Assembly (NCBI GenBank): GCA_035565975.1
Contig: DATMRT010000119.1
Span: 10,996-74,995, forward strand
Direction: 5' to 3'
From: Ga0077530 sp035565975
GTDB taxonomy: Bacteria; Pseudomonadota; Alphaproteobacteria; Rhizobiales; Hyphomicrobiaceae
Length of the DNA stretch: 64,000 nucleotides
In this document: one piece after another, positions 7,899-15,444 of the stretch
Layout of the letters: every line of letters starts with the position of its first letter
Numbering within the stretch: the first letter of the stretch is position 1
Program-made: the position numbers and the translations under genes
The notes under the pieces: model-generated
Database searches by the model: none
What the model saw: the letters and a program-made list of their open reading frames with translations, nothing else
Told to the model about the DNA's origin: nothing

Positions 7899-9598
7899 CA
7901 GCGCCTCCTGAGGCCGGAGATCGAGGAGAACCGCATGGCGCCCTGGCGCGGACGGTCGCCGGCATTGGCCGGTGCTGCAGGCGGCGGAGGCGGCGTGGTG
8001 CTCGACTGCGAGGGAGCGGCCGATGTCGCAGCCGCTGCGGGGCGCGGCGACGCCTGCGCAGGAGGCCGCGCCGCGCTCGCCGCTGCCGGCATCGAATAGC
8101 CCGGCATGGAAACCGGCTGCCGCGAGGCGCCGCCACCCTTGCGCGCATAGCCACCCGTATCGATGCCGGTCACCATGCCTTTCTGATCGAGCGCGGTATG
8201 GGCCGGCAAGCGGGCGCGCTCGCCGCCGCCATCGCGCAACGAGGACGCGCCGCGAGACGTGGCTTGCAGGGCGACGCCGGCCTTTTCCGCCACCACCTGA
8301 CAGCACTCGATGAGCGCACAGTTCTTGGCTTCGCGCCGATGCGCCTTCATGTCACCGTCGCGGTAGGCATTGAGAATGCGCAGGTCGATCGGGTTCATGC
8401 CGACGACGTCGGCGACCTTGTCCATGTGCGCTTCGATGGCGAAGTCGACGCCGGTGATTCCGAAGCCGCGCATGGCCGTCGCCGGCGTGCGGTTGGTGTA
8501 GACGCAGTACACGTCGGCATACACGTTCGGGATCGTGTACGGCCCGGGCAGATGGCCGACGCCCTTGATGATCGCGTAGGAAGAAAGCCGCGTGTAGGCG
8601 CCGCTGTCGAAGTAACCGGTGAACTTGCGCGCGACGATACGGCCGTCGCGCATCACGCCATCCTTGATGTACCAGCGCTCGGCACCGCGCGGCGCGCCAA
8701 CCTGCATCTCCTCCTCGCGATCCCAGGCGAACTTGCAGGGGCGCCCCGTGAGCATCGCGCCGAGGATCGCGAGCGGCTCGTGCAGGCTGTCGACCTTACC
8801 GCCGAAACCGCCACCGACCGTGCCGCCGACGAAATGCAGGCGGTTGGACGGCATGGTCAGCAGCTTCGCTGCCGTGCCGAGCGAGAAGAACAGGGCCTGG
8901 GTCGAGGTGTAGCAGACATAGCGGTCGTTGGTTTCCGGCGCCGCGATGGCGCCGCAGGTCTCGATCGGCGCCTGCTCGATGGGCGACATCTGATAGCGGC
9001 CTTCGACGATGTGATCGGCGCGGGCGAATGCGGCCTCGACATCGCCGTAGCGCAGCTTCTGATGGTCGTACTTGCCGTGGTAGATGAACTTGTTCCCCGG
9101 ATAGACCTCGCAGACGACGGGTGCGCCCGGCTTGATCGCCTCCTCGACGTCGAGCACGTGCGGGCGTACATCCCAATCGACGCGCACCTTGGCGACGGCC
9201 GCGCGCGCCTGCGCCTCGGTCTCGGCGATGACGGCAGCGACCGGCTCGCCCTTGTAGGCAACCTTGGTCTCGGCGAGCAGCGGCTCGTCGTCGATGCCGA
9301 AATCGAGGAGGCTCAGCAGCGTGTTGAGATTGCGCGGCACATCGCGCCCGACCAGCACGCGCACGACACCCGGCATGCTCTGCGCTTCGGTCGTGTCCAC
9401 CCGGCGAATGCGCGCGTGATGGTGCGGGCTGCGCACGCAACGGATGTGGAGCAGGCCGTCAAACAGGTGGTCGTCGAAATAAGGCGAGCGGCCCGTCACG
9501 TGCCCGAGGATGTCCTGGCGCCGGGTCGGCTTGCCGATCTCGTTCAGGTTGTCGTCACGCTCGCCGGCGAAGAACTCCTTGCGAAACTCCATCGTCAT
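7898..9598 (-). CDS. Mo-hydroxylase large subunit, N-terminal half
   Basis: A 566-residue protein matching the N-terminal portion of xanthine-dehydrogenase/CoxL-type subunits. The first 470 residues or so include GGTVGGGFGGK and the active-site loop TATAMRGFGITG. That loop is the AxRGxG type of xanthine/nicotinate/aldehyde-type enzymes, not the AYRCSFR of form-I CO dehydrogenase. The last roughly 80 residues (488-566) are Ala/Pro-rich, with a run of five prolines, and have no counterpart in a standard subunit; they end SISGLRRR and stop at TGA, where the C-terminal half restarts. The start ATG overlaps the 2Fe-2S subunit stop by 4 nt. The enzyme probably hydroxylates an N-heteroaromatic or aldehyde-like substrate. 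Confidence 0.85.
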   Translation of the reverse strand: MTMEFRKEFFAGERDDNLNEIGKPTRRQDILGHVTGRSPYFDDHLFDGLLHIRCVRSPHHHARIRRVDTTEAQSMPGVVRVLVGRDVPRNLNTLLSLLDFGIDDEPLLAETKVAYKGEPVAAVIAETEAQARAAVAKVRVDWDVRPHVLDVEEAIKPGAPVVCEVYPGNKFIYHGKYDHQKLRYGDVEAAFARADHIVEGRYQMSPIEQAPIETCGAIAAPETNDRYVCYTSTQALFFSLGTAAKLLTMPSNRLHFVGGTVGGGFGGKVDSLHEPLAILGAMLTGRPCKFAWDREEEMQVGAPRGAERWYIKDGVMRDGRIVARKFTGYFDSGAYTRLSSYAIIKGVGHLPGPYTIPNVYADVYCVYTNRTPATAMRGFGITGVDFAIEAHMDKVADVVGMNPIDLRILNAYRDGDMKAHRREAKNCALIECCQVVAEKAGVALQATSRGASSLRDGGGERARLPAHTALDQKGMVTGIDTGGYARKGGGASRQPVSMPGYSMPAAASAARPPAQASPRPAAAATSAAPSQSSTTPPPPPAAPANAGDRPRQGAMRFSSISGLRRR

Positions 9599-10071
9599 GC
9601 CCGCGCCCTCCCCTTCGCTACGGCAAGAATGGCCTCGATGATCGGTTCATAGCCCGTGCAGCGGCAAATATTGCCCGAGATCGCCTCCACCACCTCCTCG
9701 CGCGTCGGCGTCGGATTGCGGTCGAGCAGCGCCTTCGCCGAGACGAGCATCCCCGGCGTGCAGTAGCCGCACTGCGCGGCGAAGCCCTCCATGAAAGCTT
9801 CCTGCAACGGATGGAGCTGATTGCCGGTCGCAAGCCCTGCGGCGGTTCCGACGCGTTTGCCTGCGACGCTCTCGGCGAGCGTGAGGCACGACAGATGCGT
9901 CTCGCCATCGATGGTCACAGTGCAGGCGCCGCACGTGCCTTGGCCGCAGCCGTACTTGGGGCTCAGATCGCCGACGCCGCGGCGCAGGAACTCGAGCAGG
10001 TTCTGCCCGGGCTCGGCGAAGGAGGCCCGCTCGGACCCATTGAGCACGAATACTACGGGTGTCTTCGCCAT
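9595..10071 (-). CDS. Mo-hydroxylase 2Fe-2S subunit
   Basis: A 158-residue iron-sulfur subunit. The N-terminal plant-ferredoxin-type cluster is held by CGQGTCGAC with a following Cys in HLSCLT; the C-terminal helical domain carries the second cluster through CGYCTPGM and CRCTG. It moves electrons from the Mo site to FAD. The start ATG at 10071 shares one base with the stop of the FAD subunit gene (TGATG), and the stop overlaps the large-subunit start by 4 nt, so the M-S-L order of cox/XDH operons is kept with tight coupling. Confidence 0.93.
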   Translation of the reverse strand: MAKTPVVFVLNGSERASFAEPGQNLLEFLRRGVGDLSPKYGCGQGTCGACTVTIDGETHLSCLTLAESVAGKRVGTAAGLATGNQLHPLQEAFMEGFAAQCGYCTPGMLVSAKALLDRNPTPTREEVVEAISGNICRCTGYEPIIEAILAVAKGRARA

Positions 10072-10877
10072 CAGCCGCGCACCATCCGTTCGAGCAGGCG
10101 CTTGAGGTGCACACCCGCAACCTCGCGCCGATACCACGCCGACGCGAGCGCATCGGTCGGTGGATCGAGACCCTCGACCGCCACCTGAACCGCGCGTGCG
10201 ATCGTGGAAGCATCCAGATTCTGGCCATCCAGCACGCGCTCTACGGCCGTCGCCTGAAGGGGCGTTGCCCCCATGGCACCGAAGGCCACACGCGCACCGC
10301 GGATGCGTCCGCCTTGGCGCGGCAGATGGGCAGCGATCGAAAGCACAGAGACGCCCTTGGGCTTGATACGGCTCACCTTCAGGAAAGTGAAGTCGGCAGG
10401 TGACTGTGGTCGTGGCACGTGCACCGATGCGACGAGCCCGACGCGGCCCCGCTCGCGCAAGATATCCATGATAGGGCGTGGCGCGCCGCTCTGGCTGACG
10501 ACGGCCACACGCGCACCGAGTGCGAGAAGCGCAACCGCGAGGTCGCCATAAGGATGCGGCGCGAACAAGTTGCCGCCGACGGTCGCCATGTTGCGGATCT
10601 GCGGACCGCCGACGGCGCGCGCGACCGGCGCCAGAAACGAGAGGTCGCGATGCGTCGCAATGGCCGCCATGGTAACGCCGGCGCCAATTGTTACGCCGTC
10701 GCCGGAAAGGCGGATGTCGCCAAGCACCGGATCGCTGCTGCGCACGATCCGCGTCGCCGTCGCGCCGGCATTGACGTCCCGCATGACGAGCGTGCCGCCG
10801 GCCATGAATATCGCATCCGATCCCATGGCGCGCTGCGCCTCGGCAAGCGTGGCGTGCGTTTCGACGGATTGAATCAT
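10071..10877 (-). CDS. Mo-hydroxylase FAD-binding subunit
   Basis: A 268-residue FAD subunit of the CoxM/xanthine dehydrogenase medium-subunit type. Typical flavin motifs are FMAGGTLVMRD near the N-terminus and NMATVGGNLFAP in the middle; the C-terminal CO-dehydrogenase-flavoprotein domain follows. Electrons pass from the 2Fe-2S subunit to FAD and on to an acceptor, likely the quinone pool or a cytochrome. The start ATG at 10877 overlaps the preceding SRPBCC stop as ATGA. Longer upstream reading in this frame runs into the SRPBCC gene and is not family-like. Confidence 0.92.
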   Translation of the reverse strand: MIQSVETHATLAEAQRAMGSDAIFMAGGTLVMRDVNAGATATRIVRSSDPVLGDIRLSGDGVTIGAGVTMAAIATHRDLSFLAPVARAVGGPQIRNMATVGGNLFAPHPYGDLAVALLALGARVAVVSQSGAPRPIMDILRERGRVGLVASVHVPRPQSPADFTFLKVSRIKPKGVSVLSIAAHLPRQGGRIRGARVAFGAMGATPLQATAVERVLDGQNLDASTIARAVQVAVEGLDPPTDALASAWYRREVAGVHLKRLLERMVRG

Positions 10878-11338
10878 GGACGGCCCCCCTGCCGCGCCGC
10901 CGGGAGGCCCATGTGTTCGCGCACGGCGTCGAAACCTGCCCGGTAAATGTTGTGGGCGACCATGTCGCGCAGCTCGGTCTCGCGACCCGTCGGTGTGTCG
11001 AAGCGGCACTGCCAATGCCAGAACGTAAGATCGCCATCGGTCACCGGCGCGAGCCGTACATGGGCGACGTAATTCAGCAGCGGCACCGGCGTTTCCATGA
11101 GGCAGTACGAGAATGCCATATCGGCATCGGAGAGCGTCAGAAGCCGCTCGCGCAGTTCCGAGCCGTCCGCCAGATGGAAGCGGCGCACGCAGCCGATCTT
11201 GTCCGATGCGTAGCCGCGCTCGATGTGGCTGTCCGCGACGGCGGGATGCCACTTGTCGTGCCCGTTGAAGTCGCGCAGCACGGCCCACACCGCTTCGACA
11301 GGGGCGTCCAGGATCGTGCTCTCGACAATGCGCACCAT
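10874..11338 (-). CDS. SRPBCC-fold protein, copy 2
   Basis: A 154-residue START-like/Bet v1-fold protein of the polyketide-cyclase-2 or MxaD type. It opens with the typical ILDAPVEAVWAVLRDFNG and has the IGCVRRFHLADGS strand. Such proteins bind hydrophobic ligands in a deep pocket. CoxG, found in CO dehydrogenase operons and recently linked to quinone transport and membrane anchoring of Mo hydroxylases, has the same fold, so a related role with the adjacent enzyme is a reasonable inference. It is clearly paralogous to the gene just upstream and overlaps the FAD-subunit gene by 4 nt. Confidence 0.85.
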   Translation of the reverse strand: MVRIVESTILDAPVEAVWAVLRDFNGHDKWHPAVADSHIERGYASDKIGCVRRFHLADGSELRERLLTLSDADMAFSYCLMETPVPLLNYVAHVRLAPVTDGDLTFWHWQCRFDTPTGRETELRDMVAHNIYRAGFDAVREHMGLPAARQGGRP

Positions 11339-11339
11339 G

Positions 11340-11777
11340 TCAGCCTGCCATCTGCCGCTTCAGCGCGTCGAAGCCGGCCTGAAAGACGCCGCTGCCGATG
11401 CCGTCAACGAGATCGGCGGCCACTTCCGCGGCACAATCGAACTCGGCGGTCCACTCGATGAAAGTCCGATCGCCATCGCTGATCGGCGTCAGCCGCAGCG
11501 TAGCAATATAGTCGGTGAGCGGCATCGGCGATTCGAGGATCGCGTACGTGCAGAACATGTCGTAGTCCGAAAGTCCGAGCAGCTTCTCACGTAGCCGGTC
11601 ACCGTTCTGCAGGCGGAAGTCGCGCACGCAACCGACCTTGTCCGACGGCTCGCCGTTCTCGATGCGGCTTTCCCGGATGCGCGGATGCCAGCGCGGCAGT
11701 GCATTGAAGTCGCGGATCTTCTCCCAGACCCTCGCGGCCGGGGCATCGATCACGGAGGAGGCATAGACGCGCGGCAT
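11340..11777 (-). CDS. SRPBCC-fold protein, copy 1
   Basis: A 145-residue SRPBCC protein, sister of the next gene. Both share the pattern V-x-APxxxVWxxxRDFN, SDKxGCVR-F-L, and a terminal GFDALKRQM / GFDAVREHM helix. It begins directly against the flotillin stop and ends one base before the second copy begins. Two tandem copies suggest a heterodimer or two ligand specificities. The fold is confidently recognised; the ligand is not. Confidence 0.85.
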   Translation of the reverse strand: MPRVYASSVIDAPAARVWEKIRDFNALPRWHPRIRESRIENGEPSDKVGCVRDFRLQNGDRLREKLLGLSDYDMFCTYAILESPMPLTDYIATLRLTPISDGDRTFIEWTAEFDCAAEVAADLVDGIGSGVFQAGFDALKRQMAG

Positions 11778-14570
11778 TTAGGTGCTGCCTCCCGTTTCAC
11801 TTTTCGACCCTTCCGGCTTGGGCTTGCCGCCATCGCCACCACCACCCGACGAGGACCGGCGGGCTTCGGTGGCGATGCGCTGCATATCGGATGCCTCGCG
11901 CATGAGACCACCCTGCCGTGCGAGGTTGGCACCATCGATACCGATGTCGGCGAGCAGGCTGTCGATCATCGGCGCTTGCACACGATAGCGCAGCGCCGAA
12001 TTGATCACCTCGTCGGTCGGACTGCCCGAGCGGCCTTCGCCGCCGGGACCGTTCATGCCGTCGAGCTGCATGATGCGGATGTCCTGGATCTTCTCCAGCG
12101 GCTTCACGGATGCTGCAACGATACCTTCGACATGTTCGAGCAGCTTGCGGCGGAAGAGCGACACGCGCGCCGGATCGGTGAGGACGTTTTCCGCTTCGTT
12201 GAGGAGCCGCTGTGCCTCGGCCTCGACCGTAAGGCGGACCTTCTCGGCACCGGCCGCGATCGTGCGCTCGGCAGCGGCCTTTTCCGCCAGCAGCACGTCG
12301 ATCGCCTTGCGGCGATTGGCGACCTCGGTCTCACGGGCCGTCGCGATCCGCTCCTCGGCAGCAGCCGCGTCGGCGCGCGCCCTGTCGGCGTCGAGCCGGG
12401 CGGCGGATTCCTCGAGCGACTTGCGATAGAGCGTGATGGCCTTGTCCATCTGCGCCGTCTCGACCGCCTTCTCGCGCTCGACCTCGAGCCGGCGACGCTC
12501 GGTCTCGTGCGAGATCCGCACCTCGTCGAGGCCACGCTCGGACGCGACGCGGGCGCGCTCGATATCCTCGCGGCTCTCGATCTCGGCTTCGCGCAAGGCC
12601 TGCACGCGCGCGATCTCGAGCTGCTCGAGCGACTGGCGGCGCGCGACTTTCGCGGCCTCGACAGTGCTGTCGCGCTGGACTTCCGCCGTCTCGACAGACG
12701 CCTGTGCACTGATCTGGGCGCGGCGCACATCGGCCTCCGCGGCCGCACGTGCTGCCTTCGTCGATGCGAGCTCGACGACACGGGTCTCCTCGGCTGCTTC
12801 GACCTCGCGCTTGCGCTGGATGTCGATCACCTCGCGCGTCTGCTGGCTCGCGATGCGCTCCTGCTCCAGCTTGAGCTCGGCGGCGATCCGCGCCCGCTCG
12901 ACGCTCTCACGCCGCGCGATGTCGGCCGCCTCGATCGCCTTGTCGCGGGCGATTTCTTCGGAGCGCGTCGCGAGCTCGGCTTCGATACGCTCGGCCGCAA
13001 TGCCCTTCTCGCGCGCGATGCGCGCTGCGTCGATGGCGCGGCCGGCGGCGATCTCGGCGGCTTCCACGGCCTGCTGGCGCTCGATTTCGAGCGCGCGAAT
13101 GCGCTGGTCCTCGCTGATGCGCGACTCGGAGATCTTGGCCGCTTGTGCGATACGCTGGCGCTCGGTCGCCTCGCGCGCCGCGATTTCGGCCTCTTCCAGG
13201 CCCTGCTGACGGGCGATCTCACGCCGACGTACGTCCTCCTCGCCGCGGATGCGGGTCTGCGCGAGAATCAAGGTCTGCGCCATGCGCGCCTTCTCGGTCT
13301 CCTCACGGGCGGCGATCTCCGCCTGTTCGATGGCGCGCTGGCGATCGATCTCCATGGCCTGCGTCTCGCGCTCCTTCTGGATGCGCGTCTCAGTCAGCAC
13401 TTTCTCCTGGAGGATACGCGCGCGCTCGGTTGCTTCGCGTGCGGCGATCTCGGCTGCTTCCAGCGCGCGCGTACGCTCGATCTCGCGCGCTGTCGTTTCC
13501 TGCTCATTGATGATGCGCGCCTCCTTCAGGGCACGCTCCTGCAGGATGCGGGCGGTCTCCACCCGCTCTCGCGACGTGATTTCCTCGGATTCCACCGTCT
13601 GGGTCCTGGCGATCTCACGCCGGCGGACTTCGAGCTCAGAGGCGATGCGCGCCTCCGAAATGGCCCGATCATTCAAGATGCGCGCACGTTCGATGGCTTC
13701 ACGAGCTGCAATCTGCGCGGATTCAGCTTCAGTCTCGCGCTCGGCACGCTCCTTCGCGAGCAGCGCTCGTTGCTGCGCGCGGCGGAACTCGACATCGCGC
13801 TCCTGTTCGAGCCGCGCTTCCTCGCTCGCACGCTCAATCTCGAGCGCCTGCTTCTCGGCCTCCAGGTTGCGCGTGCGGATCTGGATGGTCGCGTCCTGCT
13901 CGATGTCGTTGCGCAGCTTCCGGCGATCCTCGATGTCCTTGATGAGAACGGTGAGGCCTTCGGCGTCGAAGCGGTTCGAGGGATTGAAGAACTCCAGACT
14001 AGTCTGATCGATGTCGAGGATGGCGACGGATTCGAGTTCGAGGCCGTTGCGCGAGAGATCAGCTTCTACAGCCTGGCGAACGCGCTCCACATAGACCGTT
14101 CGGTTCTCGTGCATACCGCTCATGTCCATGGCGGCGGCGGCGGCCCGCATGGCGCTCTCGAACTTGCCGGCGAGGAGGGCGTGAATGCTCTCCGGTTCGA
14201 GCGTGCGGCGACCGAGCGTGGAGGCAGCCATCGCGACGGCGCGCCGCTCCGGCTGGACGCGCACATAGAACTCGGCCTCGACGTCGACGCGCATGCGGTC
14301 CTTGGTGATCAGCGCATCGTTGTTCGTGCGCGAGACCTTGAGGCGCAGCGTGTTCATGTTGACCGGCGTGATCTCGTGGATCATCGGCCAGACGAACGCG
14401 CCGCCGTCGATGACGACCTTCTCGCCGAGGAAGCCGGTCCTGACGAACGCGATCTCCTTGGTCGAGCGGCGATAGAGCCGCTGCAGGATCCAGAAGACGA
14501 CCGCGATCACGATAACCGCGATGATGATCCAGAGGATCAGCTGGCCGATCACTTCGCCCGATATGGACAT
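11778..14570 (-). CDS. Flotillin-like SPFH protein with long hendecad coiled coil
   Basis: A 930-residue flotillin-family protein. One N-terminal membrane segment (about residues 8-30) is followed by an SPFH/band-7 domain (about 40-215), a very long Ala/Glu/Arg-rich coiled coil (about 215-800), and a flotillin C-terminal segment (EAENVLTDPARVSLFRR). Typical bacterial flotillins are about 450-700 residues; the extra length lies in 44-residue repeats. Flotillins oligomerise at the cytoplasmic membrane and organise microdomains. The gene sits in the middle of the transporter/Mo-hydroxylase cluster, 31 nt after the PEP-hydrolase-like gene. I start at the ATG at 14570, which has AAGGAGG 7 nt upstream; a GTG one codon earlier is possible. 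Confidence 0.88.
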   Translation of the reverse strand: MSISGEVIGQLILWIIIAVIVIAVVFWILQRLYRRSTKEIAFVRTGFLGEKVVIDGGAFVWPMIHEITPVNMNTLRLKVSRTNNDALITKDRMRVDVEAEFYVRVQPERRAVAMAASTLGRRTLEPESIHALLAGKFESAMRAAAAAMDMSGMHENRTVYVERVRQAVEADLSRNGLELESVAILDIDQTSLEFFNPSNRFDAEGLTVLIKDIEDRRKLRNDIEQDATIQIRTRNLEAEKQALEIERASEEARLEQERDVEFRRAQQRALLAKERAERETEAESAQIAAREAIERARILNDRAISEARIASELEVRRREIARTQTVESEEITSRERVETARILQERALKEARIINEQETTAREIERTRALEAAEIAAREATERARILQEKVLTETRIQKERETQAMEIDRQRAIEQAEIAAREETEKARMAQTLILAQTRIRGEEDVRRREIARQQGLEEAEIAAREATERQRIAQAAKISESRISEDQRIRALEIERQQAVEAAEIAAGRAIDAARIAREKGIAAERIEAELATRSEEIARDKAIEAADIARRESVERARIAAELKLEQERIASQQTREVIDIQRKREVEAAEETRVVELASTKAARAAAEADVRRAQISAQASVETAEVQRDSTVEAAKVARRQSLEQLEIARVQALREAEIESREDIERARVASERGLDEVRISHETERRRLEVEREKAVETAQMDKAITLYRKSLEESAARLDADRARADAAAAEERIATARETEVANRRKAIDVLLAEKAAAERTIAAGAEKVRLTVEAEAQRLLNEAENVLTDPARVSLFRRKLLEHVEGIVAASVKPLEKIQDIRIMQLDGMNGPGGEGRSGSPTDEVINSALRYRVQAPMIDSLLADIGIDGANLARQGGLMREASDMQRIATEARRSSSGGGGDGGKPKPEGSKSETGGST
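12894..13685 (-). repeat. Six 132-bp (44-residue) hendecad repeats in the flotillin gene
   Basis: The coding region holds six consecutive units of exactly 44 residues, starting at ARILNDRAIS, ARILQERALK, ARILQEKVLT, ARMAQTLILA, QRIAQAAKIS and ARIAREKGIA. A partial seventh begins ARIAAELKLE. Within each unit a large aliphatic residue, usually Ile, recurs at positions 3, 14, 25 and 36, that is every 11 residues. This is the signature of hendecad rather than heptad packing. Confidence 0.85.
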
Positions 14571-14601
14571 CACTCTTCCTCCTTACGCACCCTATCGGCA
14601 G

Positions 14602-15444
14602 CTACTGTTGGCCTCGACCGCGGCGGGCAATGCGCTTGAACATGCGCGTTTGTTCGGTCAGGGCGATTTCCGTCGGCAGGCGCTCCATGGAAGAAGCGCC
14701 GTAGAAGCCGTGGCAATTCGATGTGTTGTTCAGGATGTATTCGGCGTCGTCCGGCATGGCGACGGGTCCGCCATGGACGAGCACGATCGCATCGCGGTTG
14801 ACCTTGAGAGCGGCTTCGGCCCAGCGCTCGACGAGCGCCGGGCAATCGTCGAGCTTGAGCGCGGTCTCGGCGCCGATGCTGCCGCCGGTCGTGAGACCGA
14901 GATGGCAGACGATGATATCGGCACCCGCGCGGGCCATAGCCGCCGCATCGTCCTCGTTGAAAACGTAGGGCGAGGTGAGCATGTCCTTCGCGTGAGCCGT
15001 AGCGATCATGTCGACCTCCAGCCCGTAGGACATCCCCGTCTCTTCGAGATTGGCACGGAACACGCCATCGATGAGTCCGACCGTGGGAAAGTTCTGGACG
15101 CCAGAGAAGCCGATGCGCTTCAGCTCGTCGAGGAACACATCCATCTTGCGGAAGGGGTCAGTGCCGTTGACGCCGGCCAGCACCGGCGTGTGGCGGACGA
15201 CGGGCAGGACCTCCGCCGCCATGTCCACAACGATCTGGTTCGCATCGCCGTAAGCCAGAAGCCCGGCGAGCGAGCCGCGCCCGGCCATGCGATAGCGGCC
15301 CGAGTTGTAAATCACGATGAGATCGATGCCGCCGGCTTCCTCGCACTTGGCCGAAAGACCCGTGCCGGCGCCTCCGCCGATGATCGGGACGCCATCCGCC
15401 ATCATGGCGCGAAGCTTATCGAGTATCTTCTGGCGCGGAATCAC
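14602..15444 (-). CDS. PEP-hydrolase-family TIM-barrel protein (Tm-1 C-terminal type)
   Basis: A 280-residue TIM-barrel protein of the family called phosphoenolpyruvate hydrolase or TIM-br_sig_trns. Characteristic segments are PIIGGGAGTGLSAK, VIYNSGRYRMAGRGSLAG, DPFRKMDVFLDELK and CHLGLTTGGSIG. In the plant resistance protein Tm-1 this domain is the C-terminal half of a chain whose N-terminal half is the UPF0261 domain. Here the two halves are adjacent genes with an ATGA overlap (15444-15441), the UPF0261 half being fused to an ABC ATPase. The biochemical activity of the family is poorly defined, so I give no reaction. Confidence 0.85.
   Translation of the reverse strand: MIPRQKILDKLRAMMADGVPIIGGGAGTGLSAKCEEAGGIDLIVIYNSGRYRMAGRGSLAGLLAYGDANQIVVDMAAEVLPVVRHTPVLAGVNGTDPFRKMDVFLDELKRIGFSGVQNFPTVGLIDGVFRANLEETGMSYGLEVDMIATAHAKDMLTSPYVFNEDDAAAMARAGADIIVCHLGLTTGGSIGAETALKLDDCPALVERWAEAALKVNRDAIVLVHGGPVAMPDDAEYILNNTSNCHGFYGASSMERLPTEIALTEQTRMFKRIARRGRGQQ

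Noticed and set aside
6861..10877. Calling the Mo hydroxylase a CO dehydrogenase (coxMSL) because coxD and coxE follow
   Set aside because: The active-site loop reads AMRGFG, the type of xanthine, nicotinate and aldehyde-type enzymes, not the AYRCSFR of form-I CO dehydrogenase.
11685..14639. A very long open frame on the + strand opposite the flotillin gene
   Set aside because: It is the antisense of a repetitive, high-GC coding region; its Leu/Asp/Arg-rich translation has no family features and the minus-strand protein is clearly real.
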